This document shows, piece by piece, positions 37,390 through 49,800 of a stretch of DNA of 64,000 nucleotides. Origin of the DNA: Solimonas sp964507195. Its GTDB lineage: Bacteria > Pseudomonadota > Gammaproteobacteria > Nevskiales > Nevskiaceae. Below the pieces are notes generated by a model. That model was not told where the DNA came from, did no database searches, and saw only the letters and a program-made list of their open reading frames with translations. The position numbers and the translations under genes are program-made. The stretch covers positions 1 through 64,000 of the forward strand of contig CAZDPA010000002.1 in NCBI GenBank assembly GCA_964507195.1, read 5' to 3'. Numbering within the stretch: the first letter of the stretch is position 1; every line of letters starts with the position of its first letter.

Positions 37390-39050
37390 AATCCGTAGCT
37401 CAGCGAAACATGTGCGCCGAACTCGCCGGCCTTGGTGCGCGGGCCGCGTTCAAGCGTGCGCGCCAGGTCGACACGCAGGGACCACCGGTCCTGATACCGC
37501 CAGCGCAGTCCGGCGCCGATGCTGGACGCTGCGCACGACGAACCCGCGATATCACAGTAGATGCCGCCGCTGTTCTCGACGCGCCCCCAGTCGACGAACG
37601 CCACCCCGTTGTAGAGCTGGCGCGCTGATGATCCCGTGCCAGATCCCAAGAGCCACGGTGCGCTGACGAATTCGATCGAAGCCGACTGCCCCTGGTCACC
37701 CGCGAGCTCGCGTTCCTCGTAGCCGCGCACCGAGCCCGCACCGCCGACGCCGAACTGCTCACCCGGAATCAGCGTGTCGTCGCTATGCTGCAGGCTGCTG
37801 CGCCAGGCGATCGTGCTTCCACCCGCCAGTCGATAGCTCGCCGCGAGGCCGCCGCGCAGGACAGCGTAGCGCCGCGTCGCGCCGCCCGCGCTTGCCACGG
37901 CGCTCCCGGACTGCACGCCGAATCCACCGCTGGAAAGATTGCGCGAGTAGCTCAGGCTGAGGTTGTAGCGATCGGCAATCCTCGCCTCGTAGCCGAGTGT
38001 CAGTGGCCGGACCCTGATTTCCGTTCCCGCCGAACCGCAGCCAGCCGAACCGAGTTCGCCCACCGAGCACCCGCTGTCGTAGCGGCGTGCGTCGAAGCCG
38101 AGCTGCGCACGGTGGCGCACATCCAGATAGCGCGGCAGGAAGTGGCGATAGCGCAGACCCAGCGCATGGCCGCGTCCGGTGAAGAAGGCATCGCCGGCAG
38201 CCGTCGGGATGTCGCGGCTCTCGACATCCGAATAGTTGGCGACCAGTTCGACGGCCGACAGATACCGGTATAGCGGAATCTGATAATTCAGGCTTGCCGC
38301 ATTGCTGTGCGCGCCGTCGATCGGCGACATCTCGGCGCGCATTCCGAGCATCTGGTCGCGATCAAACAGATTGGCGTGACGCAGGCTGTACGACAGCCGC
38401 CAGCGGCCGGTGGCGTCGCTGCCGGTATTTTCCACGGCGGCCGACTGCTGCAGCGGATCGCGGTCGCTGGTCACAACCAGCGCATCGACCTTGCCGGCGG
38501 TCACGCCCGGCTGGAACGTGACGCGGGTCGTCTTCGCGGGGTTCTCGTTGACCTGCAGCAGGTTCGCATCGATGGCGACCAGGTCCGGCGTGCGCATGAT
38601 TTCCAGGCTCGGCAGGCTGCGCCGGATGTTCTGATCGCTGTAGATGCGATTGCCCTGGATCACGATGTTGTCGAGCCTGCCCTCGATGACCTGCAGGTGA
38701 ACCGTGTCATCGACCACCGTCTGCTCCGGCAACGCAACCACCACCGCGCCGAAACCCTCCCGTCGATATGCGTCCTGCAGGCGATCCGCGATTTCACGGA
38801 CCTTGTCGATCGTCACCGGCCCGGCCACGGGCTGAAGGATGTCCGCGAGCACATCCGCCGACAGCAAGGTGTTGCCGTCCGCGGCGAAATGGATCGTCGG
38901 CACGGCTGACGTCAGTTGCCCGGCGCGCTGAGCGGCGGCCGGGTGCACCGATGCGAGCTGAATGCCCGCCAGCAGCAAAGTCGAGACTCGCCGCCCCGGC
39001 AGGACACTACCGCCCCGGCGATCGCGCGGGCCTGCCCGGGCCTGATGCAT
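37386..39050 (-). CDS. TpsB-type outer-membrane transporter (ShlB/FhaC/HecB family)
   Basis: 554 aa from the ATG at 39050, which overlaps the stop of the CHASE2 gene by one base (TGATG). A signal region ending near PAAAQRAG is followed by POTRA domains (DAYRREGFGAVVVALPEQTV and LQVIEGRLDNIVIQGN) and a 16-strand-type barrel with VRGYEERELAGDQG, the conserved VRGY/F motif of loop L6. It should export the TpsA protein encoded 4 bp on (ATGA overlap). The frame also runs upstream into the CHASE2 gene, which is only a shadow. Confidence 0.92.
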   Translation of the reverse strand: MHQARAGPRDRRGGSVLPGRRVSTLLLAGIQLASVHPAAAQRAGQLTSAVPTIHFAADGNTLLSADVLADILQPVAGPVTIDKVREIADRLQDAYRREGFGAVVVALPEQTVVDDTVHLQVIEGRLDNIVIQGNRIYSDQNIRRSLPSLEIMRTPDLVAIDANLLQVNENPAKTTRVTFQPGVTAGKVDALVVTSDRDPLQQSAAVENTGSDATGRWRLSYSLRHANLFDRDQMLGMRAEMSPIDGAHSNAASLNYQIPLYRYLSAVELVANYSDVESRDIPTAAGDAFFTGRGHALGLRYRHFLPRYLDVRHRAQLGFDARRYDSGCSVGELGSAGCGSAGTEIRVRPLTLGYEARIADRYNLSLSYSRNLSSGGFGVQSGSAVASAGGATRRYAVLRGGLAASYRLAGGSTIAWRSSLQHSDDTLIPGEQFGVGGAGSVRGYEERELAGDQGQSASIEFVSAPWLLGSGTGSSARQLYNGVAFVDWGRVENSGGIYCDIAGSSCAASSIGAGLRWRYQDRWSLRVDLARTLERGPRTKAGEFGAHVSLSYGL

Positions 39051-40495
39051 CAGTGCCCGCCGCCGGTGGTGGACACGGTTGCCGCATACAGCAAGGACCC
39101 GACCGGGAACAGCGTCTGCATCAGCAAGCCCAGCAGTGCCAACGCGCCCTCGGCCGCCGCGCGAACCCGGCCGATGCCCAGTTCGCCGGCATTCACGCCC
39201 CAGGCGATCCGATCGTTGCCAAGGCGCAGTACCGCATACGAAGCGGCCAGGCTCTTGAGCTCCATCTGGATCGGATGGCTGACCACCTCGTGCCAGACAT
39301 GACGGAGGCTCAGATGCGCGTCGACCGCCACCTGGCCCCAGTTCCATTTCAGCAACAGGTAAGCCAGCACCATTGTGGCCGAATAGCTGGTGGGTACCCA
39401 GTACCCGGCGTGGGCGCGCAGCACGGCGGCGAGCTGGGCCATTGCCGCAATCAGTGCGAGCACCACGAACACGAAGACGATCGGCTGGATGCTGGTGAGA
39501 AAATAGCGATGCCCCACCATGTGCGGCGTCGGCGCCGCCAGCACTTCGGCGAACAGGATGCTCGTGTACCTCAGCACCACGCTGCACAGCGTGACGAACA
39601 GCAGCGCCACGCACACCGCAACGAAGTGCGAAGCCTCGCGCTCGTCGGTCAGACCGCCCGCCAGCGCCGCAAGATGGACGTTGACGCCGAAACGATCGCC
39701 GAACGGTGAGCCGAAGATATCGGTCTGGCCCCAGGCACCGCCGACGACAATCCACTCCGGCCGCACCATGTCCAGCACCTGGCCCAGCGCTTCGAGATCA
39801 CCGTTGAAGGGAATGGTCAGCCCGCTCGCCAGCACATGCGGCGACATCGGCATCAGCTTCTGCACGAACGGCACCGCAGGATCGGCGCAGGTGCCCGGCG
39901 CGGCCAGCGCCGCGTCGGCCAGCCCGCCGACGTACTGGTGGGTCAGCTTCGGGTAGCCGAACTCGTTGGGGATATACGGCAATCCAAAGCTCAGCCCCTG
40001 CGCGCACAGCGACTGCCGCCACTGCCGCAAGTTCGCGATGTCCTCCGGCGTGCCGGCATCGACCGCCGCCAGCACCCAGCGCTGCGGGTTGGCAAGGAAC
40101 AGCTGGTCCAGCGTGTGCTGGCCGGCAGCCTGCCCAGGCACCGGCGAAAGATCGAGATCGAGCACGATGCGCTTCGCATCCGGCGCGTGGCGGTCCACCA
40201 CGGCCAGCAGCGCCGCGGCGCGGTCCCGGTCGATCGGCGAGCGCGCGCCGAAGTAGCCCTGGTAGCCGGCGTCATCGATGGCCACCACCGCGACATTCGG
40301 CAGGCGCGTCGTGTCAGGCGTCAGCGCCGCCGCCCGCGTGACGTCATACGCCGACCAGCTGCTCGCGAGGTACTGCCAGGTTCCGGTGGATGCGACGAGC
40401 GGCAGCATCGCGATCAGCATCATCGGCCCGCGCAGGGTATGGAGCAGCAACTCCTCCCACAGCATCAGCAGGAAGTCCCTCGCGACAGGGATCAC
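39050..40495 (-). CDS. CHASE2-domain membrane protein without output domain
   Basis: 481 aa. One N-terminal membrane helix (about 22-42) is followed by a CHASE2 domain (about 65-285; VAVVAIDDAGYQGYFG, RIVLDLDLSP, WIVVGGAWGQTDIFGSPFG) and three hydrophobic segments (about 290-315, 335-360, 375-395), then a short cytoplasmic or periplasmic tail. No kinase, cyclase or GGDEF output is attached. Translationally coupled to the TpsB gene. It may sense an extracytoplasmic signal or organise secretion. CHASE2 genes also accompany TPS/CHAT clusters in cyanobacteria. Confidence 0.85.
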   Translation of the reverse strand: MIPVARDFLLMLWEELLLHTLRGPMMLIAMLPLVASTGTWQYLASSWSAYDVTRAAALTPDTTRLPNVAVVAIDDAGYQGYFGARSPIDRDRAAALLAVVDRHAPDAKRIVLDLDLSPVPGQAAGQHTLDQLFLANPQRWVLAAVDAGTPEDIANLRQWRQSLCAQGLSFGLPYIPNEFGYPKLTHQYVGGLADAALAAPGTCADPAVPFVQKLMPMSPHVLASGLTIPFNGDLEALGQVLDMVRPEWIVVGGAWGQTDIFGSPFGDRFGVNVHLAALAGGLTDEREASHFVAVCVALLFVTLCSVVLRYTSILFAEVLAAPTPHMVGHRYFLTSIQPIVFVFVVLALIAAMAQLAAVLRAHAGYWVPTSYSATMVLAYLLLKWNWGQVAVDAHLSLRHVWHEVVSHPIQMELKSLAASYAVLRLGNDRIAWGVNAGELGIGRVRAAAEGALALLGLLMQTLFPVGSLLYAATVSTTGGGH

Positions 40496-40565
40496 GCGCG
40501 CACCGTCATCGCGAGCGCCGTGAGCAGGGTTCCGCGTTCACCGCATCCCTTGCATCGGCAACGCA

Positions 40566-40814
40566 CTAGAACTTGCTCCTGACGAGCGCAACGGCGATCA
40601 GTGCACCACGCCGCCAGGCCTCCGGCTGTCCCGGCTGGGTCTCGTACATCCGCTCGATCATCGACAGGTTTTCCAGCGCGTCGTGGGCGCGGACGTCACG
40701 GATGAACTCCAGGGCCTGCAGAAAGCCGCGCTGCTCGTCGATGACGAAATCGATCCATTCACCCGACTGGACCTGATCTTCCGGTCTTCGCATCGAATTG
40801 CCTGATCCGCTCAT
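40566..40814 (-). CDS. small protein in the TPS/caspase operon
   Basis: 82 aa starting at 40814 (MSGSGNSMRRPEDQVQSGEW). Helical, mildly acidic, with no signal peptide. The frame is open much further upstream, but that is antisense-like filler over the barrel gene. It starts 32 bp after the giant gene and ends 70 bp before the CHASE2 gene. Function unknown. Confidence 0.65.
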   Translation of the reverse strand: MSGSGNSMRRPEDQVQSGEWIDFVIDEQRGFLQALEFIRDVRAHDALENLSMIERMYETQPGQPEAWRRGALIAVALVRSKF

Positions 40815-40846
40815 CGGCGGTGTTCCCCGTGAGTGCAGCGATTCGG

Positions 40847-43800
40847 TCAGCCCCCGGCAAAGTCCCACTGCAGCTGCAGGCCGACGAGGCTGAAGTCGAA
40901 GTCGGACGACGAGCGCCAGTAGTCGGCGGCCAGGCCCAGGGAGACCTGAGGCGTCAGGCTGGCGCGCACGCCCAGGCCCGCGGTCCAGCCCATGCCGGAA
41001 TCGGAACGCTCGATGCTCATCGCGTCGGTGCGCACCGTCACCGCGCTGTCCCACAGGTAGGCGCCGCCGCGTGCGTTGAGCGCGAAGACCGGATCGAGCC
41101 GCTGCTCGCCGACAACGCCCAGCCGCACGACACTGCCGAGGCCCTGCACCTGCTTTGCAGCAGCGGCGAGCAGGGGTTCGAGCGTCGGCGGCGCGGTGCC
41201 GCTGAGCGAGACTTCCCGGCTCTCGGCGCGCAGATAGCCCAGCTCCGCGCTCAGGAACGGCAGCAGCCGGTAGCCGGCGTACAGCTCCGCACCGAAGCTG
41301 CCGTCGTCCGCACGCGCGTCCACCGCATAGCCTTCGCGCTGCAGATTGCGGCTGATCTGGCCATCGTCCGCCGAGGTGAGCGCATGGCCGATGCGTGCGC
41401 CGACGTAGGCATTCGACAGGTCCAGCGCATGGGACGGTGCTGCGCAGGCCAGCGCCAGTGCTGCTGCGATGCGCAGATCTATCCGGCGACGCGCCGGACC
41501 GGTCTGTGCGCGGGTCTCTCGATACACCGCGCCGTTGGCGCGGCACTCGAGACGAACGGAGTGGGTTTGTACTGGCTTGGATAAAAGCCATGAAGCCCGT
41601 TCGGGATGATGGTGTGTCGGCTCAGATGCCCCCACTGCACCCCGCTCGGGTCGAGTGCCGGCGCAGCCGGTGTATCGAGACACCGCAGCGGACCGCGCCG
41701 CAGACAGTCGTCGCAGCAGCGCACCCAGCGCCAGCACGATCAGCAGCCACGGCCCGGCCGCACCGCCGCCTTCGGCCGTCACCGTGACCGGTGGCAGCGC
41801 GGTCGGCGTGCTGATGCGGAACGTCGCTTCGCGGTCGCCGATGCTGAGCGTCACCTCCAGTGTCGTGCCGTAGGTCTCCGGGGCCACGGCGCGCAGCTGC
41901 ACCGTGTCGCCCAGGCGCACCACGCCGGGCTCGGCCGTGAACTCGCCGCCGTTGATGCGGTACTCGCCGCCTTCGATGCGGATCGATACCACCGTGTCGA
42001 TGCCCAGGATCGTCACCAGCTCACTGAGCAGGGTCTCGCCCGGCTCTGCGCCTTCGATCGTGCCCAGTTCGATCACGTCCGGCATCCGGTCCGGTGGTGG
42101 CGGCGTCGCGGTTGGCGTTGCGGTCGGCACCGCCGTCGGCACCGCCGTCGCGGTAGGTGTCGGAACGATGGTCGGCACCGGCGTCGGTGTTGCCGTCGGC
42201 ACCGGGGTGGCAGTAGGTGTCGCGGTCGGTGTTGCTGTCGGCACCGGCGTTGCAGTCGGCGCCACGGTCGGCACCGCCGTCGGCGTCGCCACCGGGGCGC
42301 TGCGCGTGGTGACGGTGAAGCCCGCGCTCACACCGCCGATGGTCAGCGTAGCCGTCACCGGCGTGTCGAACGAGGCCGACGCGGTGGTGCGCACCCGCAC
42401 TGTCGCGCCGTTGACCACCGTGCCCGGCGTGCTGGTGAAGGTGCCGCCGTCGATGCTGTATGCGCCGCCGCTGATGCTGATCGGCACATCGACGTTGATG
42501 CCGGACACCGTGATGCCGGTGCTGGTCTGCACGCTCGATGGCGCCACCCCCGTGACCGGCGTGAAGCTGAAGGCGTCCGGCGTCGTCAGGCTGCCGAAGC
42601 CACTCACATCGACGAACCTGGCGACAGGAAAGTCCGCGCCGGCATTGCTGGCGATGCCAAGCCGGGTATCGGCAGCGCCCGCAGCCGTCGGGCTGTAGCG
42701 CACCACGACCTCACACTCATCGTCGTTGTCCTGCAGCGGTGCCGGCACGCTTGTGCAGGTCTGGCTGACGACGCTGAACGGCGCGTCCGGATCAAAGAGC
42801 CCGATCTCGGAGATCGTGATCCCCGCAGTGCTGGGGTTGCTCTCCTGGGTCAGCGTGACGGTGAGATCGGCGGTGCTGCCCACCGGTACATTGGCGAATT
42901 CCAGAGCGGTAGGCGTGAACGTCATGTCGCGGTCGACGACTTCCATCTGCAGGGGCAGCGTGGTGCTGACGGTGCCGGTAGCGGTGTTGGTCACCACCAG
43001 CGACCCGGTCTGCGAGCCGATGGGACCGGCGGTGAAGGCTACCGAGATGTTGCAGCTTGCTCCGGGCGCCAGAGTGACGCTGCAGGACGGGATAATGATA
43101 TTCAGAGGATCAGCTGGCAGCACCGCCAGGCTGAAGCTGAGCGGGATGTTGCCGTCGTTGCGCAGAGTCACATCGCGCGGCACAGCCCCAGCGCCAACTT
43201 GAATCTCGCCATAATCCAGGACGGCAAGATTGAACGCCGCCAGCGCCTGTTGGCCGGTGCCACTCAAACCCACGTTCGCGGGGGCTGTCGTGGCGCCATC
43301 CACCAGACCGAGCGCGAGGCTTGCGGCATAGTCCGCGGGCACGCCGGCCGTGGGCGCGAACTGGACGATCACCGAGCAACTGGCGCCGGCAATCAGGCTG
43401 GCGCCGGTCACGCAGGTGCCGCCGGTCACGCTGAACCGCGCGGGGTCAACACCGCCAAACTGCGGCGCCGCAATCGTCCCCGGCACATTGCCGTTGTTGG
43501 TCAGCAGCAGCGTGCGCGTGTTGGTGCTGCCGGCCGCGATGCCGCCAAAGGCCAGCGCTGCCGCATCCAGGTTCAGCACCAGGCTGCGTGCCACGCCGGT
43601 GCCGCTCAGGGGCAGCGTGCGCAGCCCGGCGTCAGACGGAATGTTCAGCGTCTGCTCCTGCAAACCCGCCGCATTCGGCGAGAAGCGCACGCCGAAACTG
43701 CAGGTGTTGCCGCCGCTGCCGCTATCGAACGCAATCTCTTCACCGGAGCAGGTGTCGTTGACGACGAAGTAGCGGCCGATGCTGGCCGGGATCTGGCCCA

Positions 43801-46800
43801 CCGTCAGCGCCGCGCTGCCGGTGTTGCGCAGCGTCACCATCTGCACCGCACTGTCCTCACCGACGATCACGTTGTCGAAGGCCAGCGACACCGGAGTCAG
43901 TTCCACGCCCGGCGCCACGCCGATGCCGGAGAGCGGCAGCGTGCGCTCGCCGGCCGTGGACTGCACGCGCAGCACGGTGTCCTGCTCGCCGGTCGCCTGC
44001 GGGTTGAAGCGGACCACGATCGTGCAGTCGTCGCCCGGATCGGCCAGCACGCCGCTGGCGCCGTTGCAGTTGTTGGTGATGCTGAAATCGCCCATCGGCG
44101 CATCCAGCGTCGCGCCAGTCACCGACACCGAGCCGCTGCCGGTGTTGGTCAGCGTGATGGTCTGCGTCGGCACCGGGCTGGGGTTGACCAGCACGTCGCC
44201 GAAGTTGCCGGTGCCGCCGCTGAGTGTCAGCGAGGCATCGGTGCTGTCGAACGTCACCGTCACCGACGGTGTTGGGCTTGCGCCGGAATCCGACGGCACG
44301 GCCACCGTGAGGCTGTGCGCCCCTTCCGTTTGCGGACTGGGCGTCACGGTGAAGCCGCAGGTTTGAGCCGGCAACAGCGCCAGGTTTGCGGCACAGGCCG
44401 GACTGCCGCTGCCCACCACCGTGAACTCACCGCTATCCCCGGTCACCGACAAGGTCCCGAGTGTGACGCGCGACTGACCGGTATTGGTCACCGTGAACAC
44501 CTGCGCCGGCCCGGTGCTGCCCACCTGCACATTGCCAAGCGCCGTGGTGCCGGATGGGCTGATGCTGAGCGCTCCGAAAAGATTGCTCGTTACCTGCAGC
44601 GGGGCACTCAGGGTGCTGTTGCCATAGATCAGGTCAGCACCGAGCTGGTCGAGATATAAACCCGCCGATACGCCCTGCAGCGCCGGCAAGCTGCCGTAGA
44701 CAAACAGCTCCTGCACCGCACCGGTACCGACGCCGTTCAGCCTGTTTCCAGTCGCACTGCCCCAGGGCAGCGTGCGCGCCGCATCCTGGAACACTTGATA
44801 GCCCAGCGTTGCGCCATCCAGGTTTTCCATGAGGCGCAGGCTCTCCGTCGCGCCGATGCCGATACCCTGATCCAGCGCAATGCTGTACGGCGTGCCTGCG
44901 GTGCAGCTCACTCTCAGCTTCGCGGCCCGGCTCTCATTGCTGCCCGCGGCATAGTTGTAGTCATTCAATTCTAGAGACGCTTGTGCGCTGAACACCGAGC
45001 AAGTCCCCGTCGCATCACCCGTGATCGATGTTCCCACCACGCTGGCATTGCTCGGGTTGACGTTCATTGTCGTGCTGCGCGCGCCGATGTCCGTGGTCGG
45101 CGCAAACACCACCGTGAACGAGCACGGCGCGCCGCCGGGTGCGAGGCTCGCGCCCGCGCAGGTATTGCCGGTGGCCGACAGGCTGAAGTCAGCGCTGTTG
45201 CCGCCCGCAAACGTCACCGCCCCACTCGCTGGCAACAGCAGCGTGGTGTTGCCGGTGTTGCTGACGGTGAATGTGCGCTGCGCAGACGTCGTCAACTCCA
45301 CCGCGCCGAAGTTAGAGGTGCCGTTCACCGACGCCACCGGCACCAGCGGTGCCGTGCCCATGCCGCTGAGCGTGCTCAGATTCAGACTGCTGCCGTTGTC
45401 GGCGTTGCTTATCAGGTTGATCGCACCGCTGCGCTCATCGGTGCTGCCGGGCGTGAACGTCACGTTGAAGGTGCAGGTGCCGTTCGCGAGCAGTACCGTC
45501 GCGGGCAGGCACAGATTGTTGCTGATTGTGAACTCGGTGCTGGTGCTGCTCAGGCTGGTCACGGTCAGCGTGGCGTCGCCGGTGTTCGTCAGCGTGAATG
45601 GCAGCGCCGAGCTGCTGTTGCCAACGCTGATGCTGCCAAAGTCCTGGGTCGCCGGCGTTACGCTCGCCACCGACGCAGTCGCATGGCCCCTCACCGACAG
45701 ATTGGCAACGGCGGTCAGGCCCGCATTGGTCGGGTCGGTGAGCGTGAATCGCTGGATTGCGGTGTTGTAGTCGGTCGGCGCCGTCACCGCCGGGGCGGTG
45801 AAGCGGATGCCGATATTGCAGGACGCACTCGCCGCCAGCGTCGCGCCGCAGGCCGGTGCCGTAATGCCGCTGGTGACGAGGGAGAAGGTCGTCGCATCCA
45901 CCATCACCGAGCTGCTGATCGACGTCGTCAGATCAGCGGTGATGTTGCCGGTGTTGGTCACCGCCACCGTCTGCACCGCCGCCGCGCTGCCGCTGTGCGC
46001 GCTGAAGCTGAGCGGCCCCACCGGGTTGAGCGTGAGGCTCAGCGCACGTGCGGTGCCGATGCCGGTCAGCGGCACATCCACGGTGGTGCCACCGAGCGTA
46101 TAGCGCAGGGTTGCCGTGCGCGAGCCTGCTACGGTTGGGCTGAAGGTCACATTGAAGCCCTGCGTCTCGGGTCCATCGGGGCCTGTCGCGCCGCCCGGCC
46201 CCATAGTCGCCTGGAAATCACCGGCGTGGGTGCCGTCCAAGCTCACCGTACCAGTGGTGGCAAGCGGTCCGGTGATGGTGACGCTCTGACTGCTACTCGT
46301 CGTGCCCACCAGTTGCGAGACAAAGCTCAGCGAGGTCGGGTTGGCGGTGAAGCTCGGCGGCACCGCCTCGTAAGCGCCCACGTCGCATGCACTGCCCTGC
46401 GGGCGAACGGTGCCGCGCTGGTCGCGGTTGCCGATGGGCGCGTTGCTGCACACCGTGGCATTGCCGGCATCAATCGCCACGCTGCCAGGCAGTAACGCAA
46501 TCGTCTGCGTGGAGCCGCCGTTGTCGGCCAGTGCGCCGAGATTCAGCGCAGTGGGCGTGGTGGCGCTGCCACCGACCAGCAAGCTGCCGGTTCCGCAGGA
46601 GGTGTCGGTGATCAGATTCGTATTGCCCGCAGGCAACACATTGCCTGCGCAGATCGGGGACGCGCCACTGAGGATGTTGTTGCGGAGCAGGGGGGCGAAG
46701 ATTTGCTGCGAATAAATGGTCTGGCCGAGGCCGGGTGTCTCGCCGGCGCCAACGCTATTGCCGACGAAGGTGTTGTTGACGACCTCCATCGCGATAAAGG

Positions 46801-49800
46801 CTGTCTCGGAATAAATCGCGCCGCCGTTGCCGCCGTTGCCGCCTGCCCCGACCGACGCGCTCGGCCCGCCCACCCCGGATCTATTGCCGGAGAAGGTGCT
46901 GTTGCTGAAAGCGTGGTCAGTACCCACGACAACGATGGCACCGCCACGGCCACCGTGGCCACCACTGCCACCAATGCTGGAGCCGCCCGCACCGGCTGTA
47001 TTGCCTGAGAGCGTACTGCTACTGACGGTGACCGAGCCACTGACGTAGATTGCGCCGCCATCGCCGCCGCGCCCGCCGCCGGTGCCGTCGGGGCCATTGC
47101 CGCCGGCGGTTTGATCGCTGCCGTTTCCTGCGGCATTCGAGACCAGCGTGCTGTCGCTGATCGTCAGCCCACCCACGGCGTAAATTGCGCCACCGCTGCC
47201 GCCGCCGTTGCCGAATTGAAGACCCTCACTTCCGCCGCCCGCAGCATTCCCGGACAGCCTGCTGTTGCTAATCGTGAGCGCACCGCTGGCGTGAATCGCG
47301 CCGCCATCGCGCCCCGCAGTACTAGATCCGAATATGCCGTCCTCCGCCCGCCCACCCCGCAACGTGAGCCGGCTGAGCGCCAGCGTGCTGCCAGTCTGCG
47401 TGACCAACAGGCGGAACTGGCCGGTGGCGCTGCTGCTGCGTTCGACAATGGCGCCGTTACCTTCGATTGTGAGCTTGCCGAGAATCACCGGCAGGGCGTT
47501 AGCGCCCTCGCGGATGAAACGGATGCCGTTGGCATCTTCGGTCTGGTTGGTCTTGGCGAAGCTGTAGAGGCAGCCCGTGGCGAGGTGGATGGTCTGCGGG
47601 TTGACCAGATCGGTATTGGCGCGGTCCACCGCGCGGATCAGGTCGATGGGACCCTGCGCCGGGTCGGCGTCGCAGGCGACGTTAATGTCGCCAACTGCCG
47701 TGCCGCTCAGGGCCAGGCTCTGTGCGGCGCCGTCACGTGTGTAGCTGAGTGTGCCGGTGTCGCGGCCGCCCTGGGTCGGTGCGTATTCCACGGTGACCTG
47801 GCAGCTCTGGCCATCGCCCAGCATCGCGCCGCAGGTGTTTGAAGCGATCGCAAAGCCGGTGCTGGCGACGAAGCCGCCGAGCGCCACCGCGCTGCCGCTG
47901 GTGTTGCTGATGGTGAAGGTTTCGGTATTGCTGTTTCCAGTACTCACGCTGCCCAGATCCAGCGCAGCGCCCATGCCGCTGAGCGGCACATCAAGACTGC
48001 CGCCTCCACTGCTGTAGGTGAGCACGGCGTTGCGGGCACTGCCATCCACGGGCGTAAAGCGCACTTGCACCGCGCAGGGGTTGGTCATGCCATCGCAGGT
48101 GTTGCTGCCCGGCACCACGGCAAACTGGCCGGGGTGAGTTCCGCCAATGCCAAAACTGCCGGCCGTGCCGCTGGCATCGGTGATGCTCAGGGTCAAAGGA
48201 GCGCTGGTGGCACCGACGGCCACGTTGCCAAAGTCCAGCGCTGTGGGATTGGCGCTGAGCACCACAGCCGGCAGGTTGTAGTTGATGGTGCCGGTGGCGG
48301 TGTCGGGAGCACCGTCCACGCGGTAGCGCGTGTTGAGGACCACCGTCATGTACGAGTCGCCGAACTCGTAGCCGGTGAGCACGTCCAGTTGGCCGTCGCC
48401 GTTGAAGTCCGCAGCGTGCAATTCGTCCAGAGCTTTGTCCGGATCGGCGAAATAGGCCGTGCCGGCAAACGTGGGCGTTGTGCTGCCCGGCACCGTGCCG
48501 TTGAGCAGCAGGGTGTAACCGCGACCGCTGGTCACCAGCAGATCCGGCTTGCCGTCATGGTTGATGTCGGCGATGGACAAATTGCCGCGGACAGCATTTC
48601 CTAGTGTTACGTTCTGACTCGGCGAAAAACTGAGCGCGCCGCCGGCTGGCGTGGTGTTGAGCCGCGTCATGATGCAGGGGGGAGTCCCGTCGCTGCCGCA
48701 ATTGTTGCCGTTGCTGGCGTAACCGACCATATCCCGTTTGCCGTCGCCATTGATGTCCACCAGCTGGACGTTCCGACCTCCCTGGAACGTCACCGGACCG
48801 CTGAAGGGGTCAACGAAACTGACGGAACCGCCCGGCGTGCTGGTGTTACGGAAGACCTGCGAAAGATCGAAGCTAGCCCCGGCCACCACATCGGGTTTGC
48901 CGTCACCATCGAGGTCCGCAGCCGCGATCGAGGCAAAGTTGAAGGTGGTCAGCAGGGTGTGGCCTGCACTGAAACTGAGCGCTCCGCCCGGCACGCTGGT
49001 GTTGAGCAGCACGTAAATCCTGGATTGGGTCCGATCACCGGCCAGCAAATCCGGCTTGCCGTCGAAGTTGAAGTCCGCGACGGCAAAACTGCTGACGAAG
49101 TGATTGGTCTGCAAGGTCGGGACGCTGACGCTCACCGGCGCGACGAAGGATGGCGTGCCGGTAGCCGGATCGGTGACATTGCGCACCGCGACAACGGCCG
49201 CGGGAACGTTGCTGCCGGCATAGACGATGTCCGGTTTGCCGTCGCCGTTGAAGTCGGTCGCGATCTTGACGTCGTAGGACGGATTCGGTTGCCCCGCGAT
49301 GACATTAACCGGCGCGGCGAAGCTGGGCGTCCACGCTCCGGGGGCGGTGAGGTTGCGGCGCACCGCGAGCGGGCGGTCCTGGATCAGGTCCGGCCTGCCG
49401 TCGCCATCCACATCTGCGGGAATGAAGACTCGTCCGCCGACGTCTGGATAGCTTTGCAGCAGCGGGGTGAAGGCGATTGCGGCGGTGTCCAGCGTGGTGG
49501 TATTGAGCAGCACCGAGACGTTGTCACTATTTGAATTCGCCGCCACCAGATCAGGCTTGCCGTCGAGATTGACGTCGCCGATGGCGACATCTCTCGGAAA
49601 ACCGCCCACCGTAAAGTTGCTGGCCGCTGCGAAGGTCGGCGTGCCGGCACCCGGCACCGTGGTATTGCGCAACACCGAGACATTATTGTTGCCGCCATTC
49701 GCTGTCACCAGATCGGGCTTGCCGTCGCCGTTGACATCGCCGATGGCGACTGACTGGAGCCCGGAGCCGACCGTGAAGTGGCTGGCGGTTATGTAGCTGG

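Noticed and set aside
39051..39755. N-terminal extension of the TpsB gene
   Set aside because: Out-of-frame shadow of the CHASE2 gene; the ATG at 39,050 overlaps its stop and gives a signal peptide.
41606..44659. 1,017-codon open frame on the plus strand, and 44,981-46,495 similarly
   Set aside because: Antisense to the repetitive giant surface gene; Arg/His/Gly-rich with no domain, a by-product of high G+C and biased third positions.
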